A DNA stretch of 64,000 nt from assembly GCA_947846985.1 (NCBI GenBank), contig CANTUZ010000026.1:54294730-54358729 (forward strand). The letters run 5' to 3'. Below, piece by piece: positions 49,501 to 61,879 of the stretch; positions within the stretch are counted from its first letter, which is position 1, and every line of letters starts with the position of its first letter. The position numbers and the translations under genes were made by a program. Under the pieces are notes generated by a model that was given only the letters and a program-made list of their open reading frames with translations, searched no databases and was not told the DNA's origin. This DNA is from Fratercula arctica. Taxonomy: Eukaryota; Chordata; Aves; Charadriiformes; Alcidae.

Positions 49501-50363
49501 AGTTTGGGTTTCATCTTTAGTTTTCAGTACAGTGATGGAAGGCTGCCACCAGAGTTCTTCACTGTAGAAACGTAAAAGTTGATCACACTACCTTATCATC
49601 CTTCATTTAGAAATGAGTTCTCCTGACTTAGACTTAATGTTCTGGAGACATTCTTTACTCTGACATGCAAGCCTGGATGGGTCTGTGATTCCATAAATAT
49701 GCATATTCCTGAATATAGAAGATGTGGGCTAAAGTAGCAGCATGAATGGCGTATAACTGGCCTTTTTTCTCTAGAGTCTCTAAAATGCAGAAATCCTGTT
49801 TTGATTATACTCTTTTTGGAGCAGAGGTGGTATTTAGGCAAGGGGATTGTTACTACTGTCACTTTCCTTTCTCAAGTGACTTTGAGAATTACTAGCTAGC
49901 ATAATAGAGGATACAGTTCAGCTAAAACAATAAAATATCTTTTGCGCTTTTTCACCCAAGAATCTTAAATGTTCCTTAAAAACATTAATAAAATAAGTCT
50001 TGTAACATTGCAGTGATCATAGCATTATTATCGCACTTTACAAGCTGGGAATATTGAGAGGATAAGGTTGCATGCAATTTTTGGCAGAATCTTGACTGAC
50101 TCAAAATGCTGTTCTTTGCCCATAGTATGATCGGTAACGCAACTGCAATAACTATTTTAAGCTAACAAGAAATGTAGTCCATTTTTTTCAAAAGATTTTT
50201 CTTTTCAATGCCTTCCATTTAAATAAATGTGTTCATTATCTGGGATTATGTCACGAATGATACATACAAAGTTTTGCAGACTAGATCTCAGTTAGGCTTT
50301 TCAGGCTAGGTTAATGGTAGTTCAGTCTTCTGGTATGCATATATCTATATTGATGTGACTGTT

Positions 50364-50405
50364 TCAGTTTGTAAGCTTTGGCTTTGTAAGCTTCAGTTTG
50401 TAAGC
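50364..50405. repeat. 14-bp imperfect triplicate tandem repeat
   Basis: CAGTTTGTAAGCTT, GGCTTTGTAAGCTT and CAGTTTGTAAGCC follow one another. The middle unit differs in its first bases. Local slippage is the simplest cause. Confidence 0.85.
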
Positions 50406-52395
50406 CACTAAAAGCTGCAAGCTATGTGATCACAGTCAGAAAAACTTTAGCCAATTAATTTTGTGGCATATTTGTAGCTAAGTTTCTAGAAAATAAAAAA
50501 GTAAGCCATAGGACTAACTTTGTGAAGACTGGCTTAAATCAACCTCTCTTTGAAGAAGCATTTATATACCACCTCAGGCATGTCTGTAAGTCCCAATCAC
50601 AAGCAATACTTTTTTAAACATCTAATAAAGCTAACATTGTCTTCAGCAGAAGGAGGATTGTAGTGTGAATTCTGGATTCCATGCAAGAAAGCAGCTTTGG
50701 ATTAGTCTCTCTCTTTTATCTCTTGCTACTAAAATATTTAAATGTTTATATAAAATAAAGAAGCTACAGAAGACATGATTGTAGTTTTCTTAGCTTTGAC
50801 TGGAAGCACAGAATCTCTCCTGCCAACAGTGAGCAGACGGGAGATAGATTTCAATATGCCTCTAGAAAACAGTTGCAACTGCTGTGCAGAAGACAGAATG
50901 ACAATGATATGTTCTCCTGCCTGAATTTGTGCAAGGCTTTGTTTAGGAAGCGTTTTCAGAATGCAACCAGAAGCCTGAGCTCCCGAGAAGCAAGAAAATC
51001 ACTGCACTGCGAACCTCACCAGGGCTTAAGTGCCAAGTTGCCTGCTTTCACACAGATTCATATAGCAGTGCATCTGCTACATCAGCATCTGAGAAACTTC
51101 ACTGATGGAAACATGGGCACCTCACTCATTTGCATGCATTTAAAAGAGGGGTTTTTTTGGTGGGGGAAGAGGGAATAGGGATAAATCTAGCTCAAAGAGA
51201 TGGTTATGTCTTATTTTACAGAAGCTTTATGAAATTTCATTAGCCCAACAGCTCTTACTGAAGTTTATTACACTCAGTTCTGATTTCCTGAACTGTCTAG
51301 TGGGTATTTGAATTGAGTAGAAGTAGGAGATGTTGCTTATGGGAAACTCTTCAAAGTTTTATAGAGCAGCTGCAGCACCATGAAATCTTGAGTGTAATGC
51401 AAATGAAGTAAAGTTCACCTCATTGTTGTAACCACTTTCGAAATTTTTTTCCAATAGGCACCCACTCAGCTTTTTATTAAGCTTCTGCCTAATCTGAATC
51501 TGAGAACTAATCACTGTGAAGGAAGAAGTTCGTTAAGAACGCGTGCACTAAAAAGCTTTCCATTTTTTAAAACTCTCTGAGCAGCAGAAATACTTTCATT
51601 TTTTTTAAACACAAATGAGGTACCAGAACTATCTGGTAGATATTTCAGGCCTGAATAGCATTTCAAATATGCCTTTTATTGGTCAAAGGTCAATCATAAA
51701 AGCAATGACTGAAGAAATTTTGTGTTTTGATAAGATCATGCACAATAGTCAGGAACATGTAAACTACAGTGTTGTAATGGTGTAATGGTTCATCTAATGC
51801 ATAGTAGCATTCCTCCATCGGTGGACCAAATGCTCAAAAATATGAAACTCATCTGAAATAAAACTATTACATATACAACCCATTTCCTTAGTGGAATAGG
51901 TTTCTGACCTCAAAGAGCAATCACTTTTTGTCCTGAAGCAGGAAAAGCAAAATCTCTGGCAAAAAGGATTTTGAACAGCTTGTCTGGAATACAGGAAGTC
52001 TCAATTTCCTATTTTACCTTATAAATATGTTAAAGTATACAACTTCTCTTTATACATTTATATGTTATTTTTTTACTCATAACCTACAACAGAGGGCCAT
52101 CCCCACATCTTGTTTTGCTGCTAGTTTCGATGAAATCCGCTGCAGGAATGTTTAACATGCTTTAACAGAAACAGGGATAATGTTTCCAGTGTGGCCTTGT
52201 TTTGTTATAGTTGCTGTAAATGTATAATTTTCCGTCTACAGATGAAGTGGTAGGAATGGGGGAGACTCAGACATCTTGCTCTACATTTCGTCATTGGTGT
52301 TTCTCATGCCCCGGAGCTGTAGGTCATTGCAATGGTGATGATAGAACTGCCTAGTTTGTGGCTGCCCAGTATCACGTCCAGTATGATTTGAATCT

Positions 52396-52432
52396 AAAAA
52401 AAAAAAAAAAACAAAACAAAAAACCAAAAAAG
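52396..52432. repeat. A-rich tract with CAAAA/CCAAAA steps
   Basis: A run of 16 A followed by CAAAACAAAAAACCAAAAAA. It resembles the tract at 42351. The open frame read through it in reverse is an artefact of poly-T. Confidence 0.9.
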
Positions 52433-55231
52433 CTGCAGGAGTCTAGCAGTTCTGTAATCCGCATATGCATACACTGAGCTTTTTCGGTGACATTTTAGAC
52501 ACGTTCTTGGCACTAGAAGACACACTTCTGATGCAGCTGCCATTCCCTGCCAAAGTACAGCTATGTTCTTCAAAAACAAAGCAATTTCCTATCAGCTGAT
52601 AAGATCGTAGTTTTTAACATGGATGAAGTATGTCTGTTCTCACATCTTATTCTTGTATTTGCCAAAATGTTTTGCATAAAATCTCAAAAAAACCCCAACC
52701 CGTTCACTTTGAGAGAGACATTCAACAAACGGGACTGAAGTCTTCCTAAGCAACTGGACACTGGTGATTTTCTGTCAACCTAAATCTGCGGTGCTAGAGC
52801 TACTGCCTAGAGAAGATTTGGTGTTTGCTTTTCTAAAATGTCACTGACAACTGTATGACCTCTCTTCTACTCCCTATCAGGATGATTTTATATCTTCAGC
52901 TTCAGTAGGCCTGCATTCATATTTGGAAAGTCATTTTGGTGCTAGGAAGTGTATTACTTTGAATGTATTATGTTAAATCTTCATATTTTATTTTATTTCC
53001 CTTGTTGGGATGAGCAGAGATCATAAATTTTGTTCCCTGTGCTCTGACAAGTATTCTCAATATTGAAACTGCTGAGGATTTAAAAAAAAAACAATAAGGT
53101 CAGACAATCATAATGCTATCTCTTTATTAATATGAGCTTGTTCCCTACTATTTTTTTTTTCCATCTACAGGAAAAAGAAATCCTTACTTAAAATAAACAG
53201 AAGTTAAACAAAATATGTTTCTGTGGGCAAACTCACAGGAGAAAATATCATATTACATCTTTAAAATCACAATACATAGAGGATGCATATTCTACTGAAT
53301 GCACATCTGGCATTACATCTTGTATGTTAAATGTAGGGTAAGTATCATGAAAGAAAAATAGCCTATCTGAAATTATAACATATTTTTAGATAAACTATGG
53401 GAATAATTTTAGTAGTAGAATTGGAATGATTAATCTGTCTGTATGTTGATTCTGATTCTAGTGTTTTTCTATTTTTTTATGTATCTTTCCACTGGATATG
53501 AAGTTTTAACCACTGCATGTAACTGTAGAGTGCTGCAATTTATGTATTTTTAGAAATACGTAGGATTCTGTTGTTTTTAAAAATGGAACCCTTGAACGGA
53601 AAATAATATTTTTAGATTATTGCAGTAGTGTATAAACATATATATATATGCTATATGTTTTTGCTAATTGTAGAGGTTTTATCAACATACTTGTCATATT
53701 TATTAAGTCATCCCAGCAGTGTTGCAGGACCAGAGTGAAGTCACCCTCACAGTACTCCTACAGTTGAACAATTTCCTGCTTGTTATTTTTGGTGAACTGA
53801 AACACAGAAGTTTCAGAGGTCAGACCTACCTTTTCAAGCATAAAAAAAATATAGTCGGGGCAGATTTGGCTGAGCATCCCAAGATTCTTGCATAACTAGG
53901 TAAATTGTTAATATTTTTAGGAGCACTGTATGGATTAATATCAACACTTTGTGCTGCAGCTTCAGAGACGCCTGTGAAAAGGCAAAGTAGTCTCACTGAA
54001 TATCTCTTCTTTTATGATCAAAGCCTAATCAGTTACCTGGTTAGTTATTAATAATGACATCATAGTAAATATATTTTAAATATAAATATATTTATTCTTT
54101 ACACCCTCTGATCTGGTTTTGCTGTTGACACTACTTGCTATATTACTGTAACAAACCAGTTTTATAGTGGTCTTTTGTTGTTATTGTTGTTGATCCTGTA
54201 TCACATGAATTGTCCCTGTGAAAACTTGACAACTCCATGTGAAGAGCCAAATTATATTTTCTCTAGGTACCACTCAGAACATGTGTTTGTATGTTCTGGA
54301 AGAAGATGTGTTTTCATAAGCTTCTGTTAAAGAAAGAGAGATAAAAACTTCTTTATATTTTGCATTTTTCTCTAATGATCATGCATTTCTCATCTCTAAA
54401 CTGCAATTAAAACCTTCTTACCTGGGTAACTGACTGATCATAATGTTTCCTAGATGATTATTATTCACATTATGTGCTGTGTCTCTCAATTAACCTACTG
54501 ATAGAAGGACAGTCTGGCTCTAACCAGTAGTGCAATAGGACATCTGAATTAGTGGGTAGCAGCTGGAAATCTAGATTCCCAGGGCTGTGCTCATTATGGT
54601 AAATAATGAGTGCTGTCCCTGTTATCTTTTTCATTTATTGCTGTGTTTTTATAAAATATTTGAATATTCAGCAAGGTGCCTGTCCTCTGCTGTACCCAGA
54701 ACCATTTATTCAGGCATTTCAGACCTGATGGAATTTTGCAATATTCCTTTATTACTGCTGGAGCTACGTGGGGAGAATGCACCTCCCAGTTTTGTGGCAC
54801 ACACTGTGGATTGAGAAGAGAGCGCCACAGGTGCAATGCTGAAGGGTTCCTATTTCTCTTGTGGCAAAAAATTTCATGGAGAGAAGAGCCTTTATTCCAT
54901 TAGAAAGACTTTGCAAAACTTACCTTTAGTATATCTTCAGCATTTCAGGTTAGATACAAATTTAAATGCCTCTGGCTACAGCAATGTAGGTTTGTGGGCT
55001 GTTTACTTTTGATTTTGGATCCATTCACACCAATCAATGAGCACGTTATTCTCTGTTAGGGCTTTACCAAGAGTCCAGACTGCCTGGGTACTCAACTGGC
55101 AATTTTTCTCATTGTTTCTGGTTACCCTGCTACCCTGCTTTCCAAACATCTTCTACACCATGTGGACTCTTCATTTGATACTAAACTTTAGGACTAGTAG
55201 TCCAGAAGAGAATACTAATGTAACTGGGTAC

Positions 55232-55781
55232 TGAGTCTGGCTGGGTTGGAGTAAACTATCTTCATAGCACCCCATGTGGTGCTGCGCTTTCGTTTTGGTA
55301 ACGGTTTTGATAGCATACTGATATTTTGGCTATTGCTGAGCAGTGCTTGCGCATCATCAAGGTTTATCTTTTTTCTACACTGCCCTCATGCTCCCTTCTG
55401 CCCCAGTGAGTCGACTAGGGGTGGGCAAGGAGCTGGGAAGGGACATAACCGAGACAGCTGACCCAAAGGGCTATTCTGTGCCATGCAATGTCATGCTCAC
55501 CATTAAAACCTGGAACAGAGGAAGAAGACAAGGAGTTTTTGGCTTCCAAGGTGGCCACTGCTGAGAGACTGGCTGGGCTTTGGTTTTCTTGTGGGAGGTG
55601 GTGAGTCATTTCCCCTGCATTGCTTGTTGTTTTCCTCTTTCCTTCACCTGTTAAACCCTCTTTATCTCGACCCACAAGTTTTCTCACTTCTGCTCTTCTT
55701 TTGTCTCTCCTTTCTTGCTGGGAGAGTTGGGGAGTGAGCAGGCAGCCAGCACTGGCTGCTGGCCAGTGTCAGTCCAACTCA
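55232..55781 (+). mobile_element. Solo LTR of an avian endogenous retrovirus
   Basis: About 550 bp. It opens with TGAGTCTGGCTGGGTTGGAG, then TATTGCTGAGCAGTGCTTG, AGTGAGTCGACTAGGGGTGG, GGACATAACCGAGACAGC, TATTCTGTGCCATGCAATG and CACCATTAAAACCTGG. Near the end it has TTAAACCCTCTTTATCTCG, CCACAAGTTTTCTCACTTC and GGGGAGTGAGCAGG, and it closes with CCAACTCA. The order of blocks matches the LTR at 18595. The ATTAAA at about 55502 and the TTAAACC before 55665 are possible polyadenylation-type signals. It starts with TG and ends with CA, but flanks GGTAC and GACTG show no target-site duplication. No gag, pol or env frame adjoins it, so it is taken as solo. The open frames across it are not genes. Confidence 0.75.
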
Positions 55782-55784
55782 GAC

Positions 55785-58700
55785 TGCAAATAAATATTAC
55801 AAAAACATTCGTTAATATGCGGATGCACATATGTGTGTGTGTGTAATCTGTAAAACTCGTATTTCAATCGTTACTATCGGAGGGTCTTTACAGCGAGGAA
55901 TCACGATATATGATAGTAACAGAGGTAGTAACTCTGATTAGTAGCAACAGAGAACAAACTAGGCAATGAATTAGAATCCCTGGATATGTCTATGCATCTC
56001 TGCCTGTCACTATAAGGCATTTGACAAAAATTGGCACTGTTGCTGAAATCTAAGATGGACCTCTCATGTGTACCATGTTTTGCATCTTGGACTTATTTAT
56101 GCATTGCAAGGGCTTATTTGCTGGAAATGAGTACAAATTAAAGAGCTGAAGAAACCAGACATTCTTATTTCCAGGTGTGTGTGTATTAGTTACTGTAGGC
56201 AAATGATTTTTGACCTTTACAAAATGTAATTAAATGAAATTGAAAGTTCTACCTTCATCTTCATTGCACAAACTCAGTAGTTTTCATGTGCTTTTTACTG
56301 AATAAAGCTTATTAATAAGTCAGACCATGTATTCTCTATCATAACACAGCTCTTAATTTAAATAATATTCTTTACATTATGTTTCTACCTCTAAATTAAA
56401 TAAAAGGTTAAAATGATACATTAAAAATACTACATACTTGAAACAAAGCTGTTTATATAGATAGATGTTAAGACCATATATATATATATAAAAAAGACCA
56501 TATGCACAAAAATGTTCCTTCTAAATGGTTAAACACTCTCAATAAACTCTGACATAAAGAAGATAATTATTTTTTTATCAAATTGTTATAAAATCAATTA
56601 TAATATTGACTAGTTTCGGTTTGTCAAACAGAAATGGCTTCTAGTAACACATTCAAAAGCCTGAGGAACTCACCTAACCTAAGTTGTAGTTGCAGCTCTC
56701 TTAAAATATCATACTGGTATTTTCAATCACAACATGGTGATAAAGATAAGGATTTGTGGGAAGTTCAAGTTTTTGGGATGTTCTCTGAGCACGAGTATTT
56801 CAAGGCATGTTTTCAAAATTCAGTGGAACTTTCAGAACAGTTTTGGGCAGATAATAATATGTCTGAAAAGCCGTATCTGACCCCATGGAAGTTGTCTATT
56901 GTTCTTTTGCATGACAATGGTAGATTTCCTTCAAGAGCTCAGATCCTTTGTGGATCATAGTTGCAACATAAGATTCGACTGCTATGATCATGAGCAGGTA
57001 GTCGTCTAAGACACAACTTTTCTTGCAGTCCTTTAAAATACACACCAGGAGAAGTTACCAGAGTACTTCTGTATGTTGGATGCTTCACAGTATTACAACG
57101 ACATTGAATACTTTGCCTAAAGGAAGAAGATGGGATGGAGAACATAGTTTCTGATGATCCAGAGAGAAAAGGGATAAAACAATAATGAAAGGGAACAGAA
57201 AAAAAAATAGGAGTGGCTGACCTGAAAACCAAAGCACATACTTGGAAATAATAGTTTTCTTTACACTATCAGAGACAGTGCTATGCATTGGAGGCTAATT
57301 AGACAAAATAGACAAGTCAATTTCGAGCAAAAGGAACTTGAAAAATAACTTCTATGTGTTTTTGACAAGCCAAAATTTTATGTAAAGCTGTATCTCAGAA
57401 CAGCTTCAAGAGATTTCACCTTTTTTAGTAAATAATAGTATGTAAGACTGAGTGTGCAAGAGTATTTCACTCAGCAGTGGGTTGTGATGAGTGGGTCGTA
57501 CAGCATTCAGGAATAGCTTACTCCATTTATTTTAAGTTTTCACGTGATACCGAACTATTAAGGTGTTCAGTAGCTCATGTTGTTTTGGGGAATTTCCTGT
57601 GAGGCAGACAGAAGAACCACACCCCTCAGTGACATGAAATACAGCATTTACTTAATAAGTGGGATGGGTATAGTGGAAGGATAGCAATTTTTATTCTAAG
57701 GTCTGTATTCTACCATACACGTAGAGGAGACACACCAGCCAAGACATCCAGTACAGCCGTGTCCAGCACCATAGACTCAAGGGGAACAGGACATGTGCTC
57801 TAGCCTGGCAAAGTGTTTGAGTCCTTGCTTTGACTTTCTCCTTTGACTTTTTCCTTGTTTAAAACCAGTGTTACCTGGATCACTACCGTCTTCTGTCCTC
57901 CCACTCCCAAATGGATGTAAAACTCTTCATCTGAGCTTTGTGTTTTTCTTCAGCACATACCTAATTCACTAAGAGCAGATCAGAGGCATCCTGTGTGCCT
58001 CCCCCATAACAATTGCCTGTGCTTCCCAGCACACACCAGAATCATCTAACAAGCAAGATGTAAAGTCGCATTTTTTCTGAGTGATACTTTTGTGCAGGCT
58101 ACACCCTGTGACATACATGTAAAAGCTTGATTATATTTGCAGCTTTCTTATCCTTCTGTATCCCTGGTATTTTTTTGTCTCATTCGCTGACTCTCCTCTT
58201 CATTTCTGGAAGGTAAACTTCTACATGCACGGCTAAAGTAGATAAAATATTTTCCCAAAGTTACTTTACCAGGTCAGCAATGCCGGGTCAATATTGACAG
58301 CAGAAGAGAAAAGAGAACAAAACAGGTGTGAAACAGTATCATAAAGGTTCTGAGACTTTAAATCTGAAAAGGATTTCCCTTCTTATTCCTATTCGCCTGG
58401 AATGCTGTTTTCAAAGGGCAGCCTGTCCTCACCATCAGAGCCATGAGGTTCAGATTTCCAGAAAGAGTCAAAGTTCAACGCCAAGGGTCTGCCTCACGTC
58501 ACTTAGGCTTACTGTTGCTACCATGTTTAAGTACCGCAGTCACTATAACTGATGGAGTGCAGCAGAGTCATACAGCTAGCTCTTGACTGGTGCAACTGTT
58601 GAATCTTTGACTTTAGATAATGGCCATCTGCTTATATGAAATACACCCAGGGAGAATCTTCAGCCCAGATTGTGAATGTAGACCAAATTGGCAATGCAGG

Positions 58701-61015
58701 AGCAATACTGTGACTCTCTTCTTCATTCCAAGAGACGTTCTAGAGGAGGAAAACAGAGTTCATTGTAAAACAGACCTGAAACAACTGGGACTAAGTTACA
58801 TATTTGCTTGCAATAGCATGGGACAGTATCCTGGAGGTTTCTTACAGGGTTCCAATGTTCTGGGTGAAAAAACACAGCTGCAGAGAAGCTTGTATTAAAT
58901 CCCAACTCTAACCCACCCTCTGTAGGCCTTCATTAGTCATGTCTAGATTATTTGTTATGTCATACATATTAGTATTTCATACTAGATTATTCATATGGAC
59001 AACATATTAGTACTTCATAGATCACTTGGCATACAATGTACAGTACATTACATACAGTGTACCACATATCTGGCAGTAACAGTCTTCAGCATTAGACTAA
59101 TAGCTAGCTTGAAGATGGTTCTTATTGTCACCATGGCAAAGGAGTTGCATGGGAGAGAAGATGAATAACACACCAAAGCGCTAAAGATCATTCAGCAATT
59201 TCAAGTTTCTCTGTAAAGGTCAGGCAATAAGAGCAAGCTCTGATTAAAATTTCACCCAGGTTGTTATACCTTATCTTGATTTGGCAGAAAAGCAGGTTTA
59301 ATGGACTCTTTTGTGCTGGGCAAGCTCCTCCATCCGTTCTGATGATCTTTGAGGGCTCCTTGATGGAAAAACAAGGTCTTGATTGTGTCAGTACTAAGGA
59401 AAAATGGTTACAGGATAAGTCAAGAGTTTGAATGAGTCCCTTTTTTTTTCCCCTCTGACCCTCCAAGTATTCTCTGAGACACTCATACCTTTTAGTCCTC
59501 TCTTGTAGGAAAAATATCTTTTCTCTGTATTTCACTGAAGAGGTATTCACTATTCTCTCCCAGTGGTGGCAGTAGTGCTGCTTAATTACAGACAGATTTT
59601 TGTACTGGAGATACTGTTGCATTGAGCAAAGACATTCCAGCAATACAGTGGAAAAGAACAAAAAGCAGATGAATAATAATCAGCTGTTAGTAACTATGAG
59701 GCCCTGATGATTTTACAGTAAATGACAAAAACCTTAGTGGTTATAGGATGTTGGAAATTCAGATGTAGTGGACAAGATTTTTCTACGTTGGTAACTATGA
59801 CACATTTTAGCAATTATGCTATCGCTTAAGATGGGAAGGGAAGGAAAAATAAATAAGAGTATAAAATTATAGTCCAAAACCACAGTCTGACTGAGGGAGA
59901 AATTAAATAATTTTACCATTTCACCAAATACTGCTTTCTGTTGCAGCAAAAAAAGAAGTAAAATTCGGACTGAAATATTTTCAAAATATGTGTTAAATTG
60001 TTTGCTTGACTCATTCCAAATATTTTTTTCCTGAATGTTTTTATGTATTGATACATTATTCTGTGTTTTCTTTAAGCTGTAAAAATATATCATCTTATAA
60101 GGAAACATAAGCTTTTATCCTGTTCTCCATTTGTCATTGAAGATTCTTACATCTAAATAAAAATATCTCAATAATACCTTGCATATGGAAGGAAAATCAG
60201 TAGCCAGTTATGGTGTTTCTCTTATGAGCCACAGGAACCTTGTAGCCATAATCTGACCATGTTTCAAAACTGAAGCTAGTTTTCTTTCAGCTAGATTACA
60301 AAGAGGTTACTCTATCTGTTATTCTATTTAGATTACATAAAATATCTCCTAAGAGCATTCTCTACATCTGCTTGCAGTTTTTCTCAAAGCTACTTGAGGC
60401 AACTTTTTAGAGAAGTGCAGAACTAAGCAAGCTTGTGAATGAAAGCAAGTTACATCTGTATGGTGCAGAAGACCACTAAGCTATTACCAACCTGAGCTGC
60501 TGCATCCCTTGGCAGAACACCGTGCTACATGCAGTGATACTACCTGAAGTCTTGAAAGGCGCACAACTGCATTGGTGCGTTGCAGATGGTTTTTCTGAGC
60601 TGATTATTTTGGGTGAGCACAGAACTGATTTGTCCTACAACTTCTTGTTTTAGCATTAGCTCCATCATTGCTAGCTCATGGTTTCAGCTGGGCACCCCAT
60701 TATGCAGTGCAGGCATGATAGGAGTCCACTAGTCTGTTGCAAGCTTCCCCCATTAATCTCCTCACTTTATTTTCAAAAACAGTATATGAAGTTCTTACTG
60801 TCCTATGTGAAAACAAGGAAAAGAAAGTTATTCATTGATATTAAAAATGTAGATAAGAAAACTGAACTGAAAAATAAGTAATCTGGGATCTAGATTTGCC
60901 TAGTTAGAAAATGTGCTACAAATGATCTGCTGAGCACTGTCTCTCACAAATGTCTCTATATTCCTCTCCCTTCATTTACATGTAAGTGGAAAGATGTATT
61001 TCACCGCAATACCTA
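55785..61015. other. Unique non-coding DNA
   Basis: Contains a short (GT)n run near 55832-55844 and a TATATA run near 56476-56490. The longest non-repeat open frame of the window lies here on the minus strand (59188-59661, 157 codons). It has no domain I recognise and an AT-rich, lysine/leucine-rich composition, so I do not call it a gene. Confidence 0.5.
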
Positions 61016-61020
61016 ATTTG

Positions 61021-61637
61021 CCAGCGTTTGGCCAACAGCATCCTGGCCTATATCAGGAACAGTGTGGTCAGTAGGACTAGGGAAGTGATTGTCACCCTGT
61101 ACTCAGCAATGGTGAGGCCACACCTCTAGTACTGTGTGCAATTTTGGGCCACTCACTACAAAAGAAGAAACTGAGGTGCTGGAGCGGGTCCAGAGAAGAG
61201 CAACAAAGCTGGTGAGGGGTCTGGAGAACAAGTCTTACGAGGAGCGGCTGAGGGAGCTGGCATTGTTTAGCCTGGAGAAAAGGAGGCTGAGGGGAGACCT
61301 TATTGATCTCTATGACTGCCTTAAAGGAGGTTGTAGAGAGATTGGGGTTGGTCTCTTCTCCCAGGTAACAGGTGATAGGACAAGAGGAGACAGCCTCACT
61401 TTGCACCAGGGGAGGTTTAGAATGGATATTAGGAAAAATTTTCACACTGAAAGGGTTATTAAGCATCGGAACAGGCTGCCCAGGGAAGTCGTTGAGGCAC
61501 CATCCCTGGAGGTGTATAAAGACGGGTAGATGTAGTGCTTAGAGACATGGTTTAGTGATGGTTTTTGTCAGGTTGATGGTTGGACTAGATGATCTGAAAA
61601 GTCCCTTCCAACCCAGGCAATTCTATGATTCTATGAC
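61021..61637 (+). mobile_element. CR1 LINE fragment, second subfamily, 3' end present
   Basis: 5'-truncated copy with the C-terminal RT region and 3' UTR. Seen: [20 protein letters not shown], then L-stop-YC where a glutamate codon is usual (TAG near 61126), a frame change near 61150, and [40 protein letters not shown] and [19 protein letters not shown] up to a stop at 61527-61529. The tail has TTGGACTAGATGATCTGAAA and ends in ATTCTATGATTCTATGAC. Its 3' UTR has the CTTAGAGACATGGTTTAGTG phrase instead of the GAGCAGCCTGGTCTAGTG phrase of the copies at 3.8 and 29.4 kb, so it belongs to a different CR1 subfamily. Not able to move. Confidence 0.95.
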
Positions 61638-61660
61638 ATTTAGCCTTTAATACTTTTTAC

Positions 61661-61872
61661 AGAATGGTAGAATAGTTTGGGTTGGAAGGGACATTTAGAG
61701 GTCATCTAGTCCAACACTCCTGCAATGAGCAGGGACGTCTTCAATCAGATCAGAGCCTCATCCAGCATGACCTTGAATGTTTCCAGGGATGGGACATCTA
61801 CCACCTCTCTATGCAACCTGTTCCATTGTTTCACCACCCTCATTGTAAACAATTTCTTCCTTATGAAAAACA
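61661..61872 (-). mobile_element. CR1 LINE 3' fragment, minus strand
   Basis: The plus strand reads CAGAATGGTAGAATAGTTTG, GGTTGGAAGGGACATTTAG and GTCATCTAGTCCAACACTCC, then CATCCAGCATGACCTTGAA, GGGATGGGACATCTACCACC and GCAACCTGTTCCATTGTTTC, ACAATTTCTTCCTTATG. This is the reverse complement of the CR1 C-terminal coding end and 3' UTR (a coding end like [19 protein letters not shown] in the neighbour). Only about 210 bases remain. It is separated by some 23 bases from the plus-strand CR1 to its left, so the two 3' ends face each other. Confidence 0.93.
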
Positions 61873-61879
61873 AAAAAAA

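Larger units (their letters stand above)
42400..55225. other. Unique non-coding DNA with simple A/T tracts
   Basis: No gene is supported in about 12.8 kb. T-rich tracts occur near 45909-45921, 46553-46585, 46749-46760 and 48894-48907, and an A-rich one at 52396-52432. A tandem GTTTGTAAGC-type repeat lies at 50364-50405. The frame at 50873-51178 has mixed composition but no recognised domain or splice signals; it overlaps a perfect ATTTGCAT octamer at 51128-51135. Confidence 0.5.

Noticed and set aside
18595..55781. One provirus bounded by the two related LTRs
   Set aside because: The spacing of about 36 kb far exceeds a retroviral genome, the LTRs are unequally diverged, and no viral gene lies just inside either.
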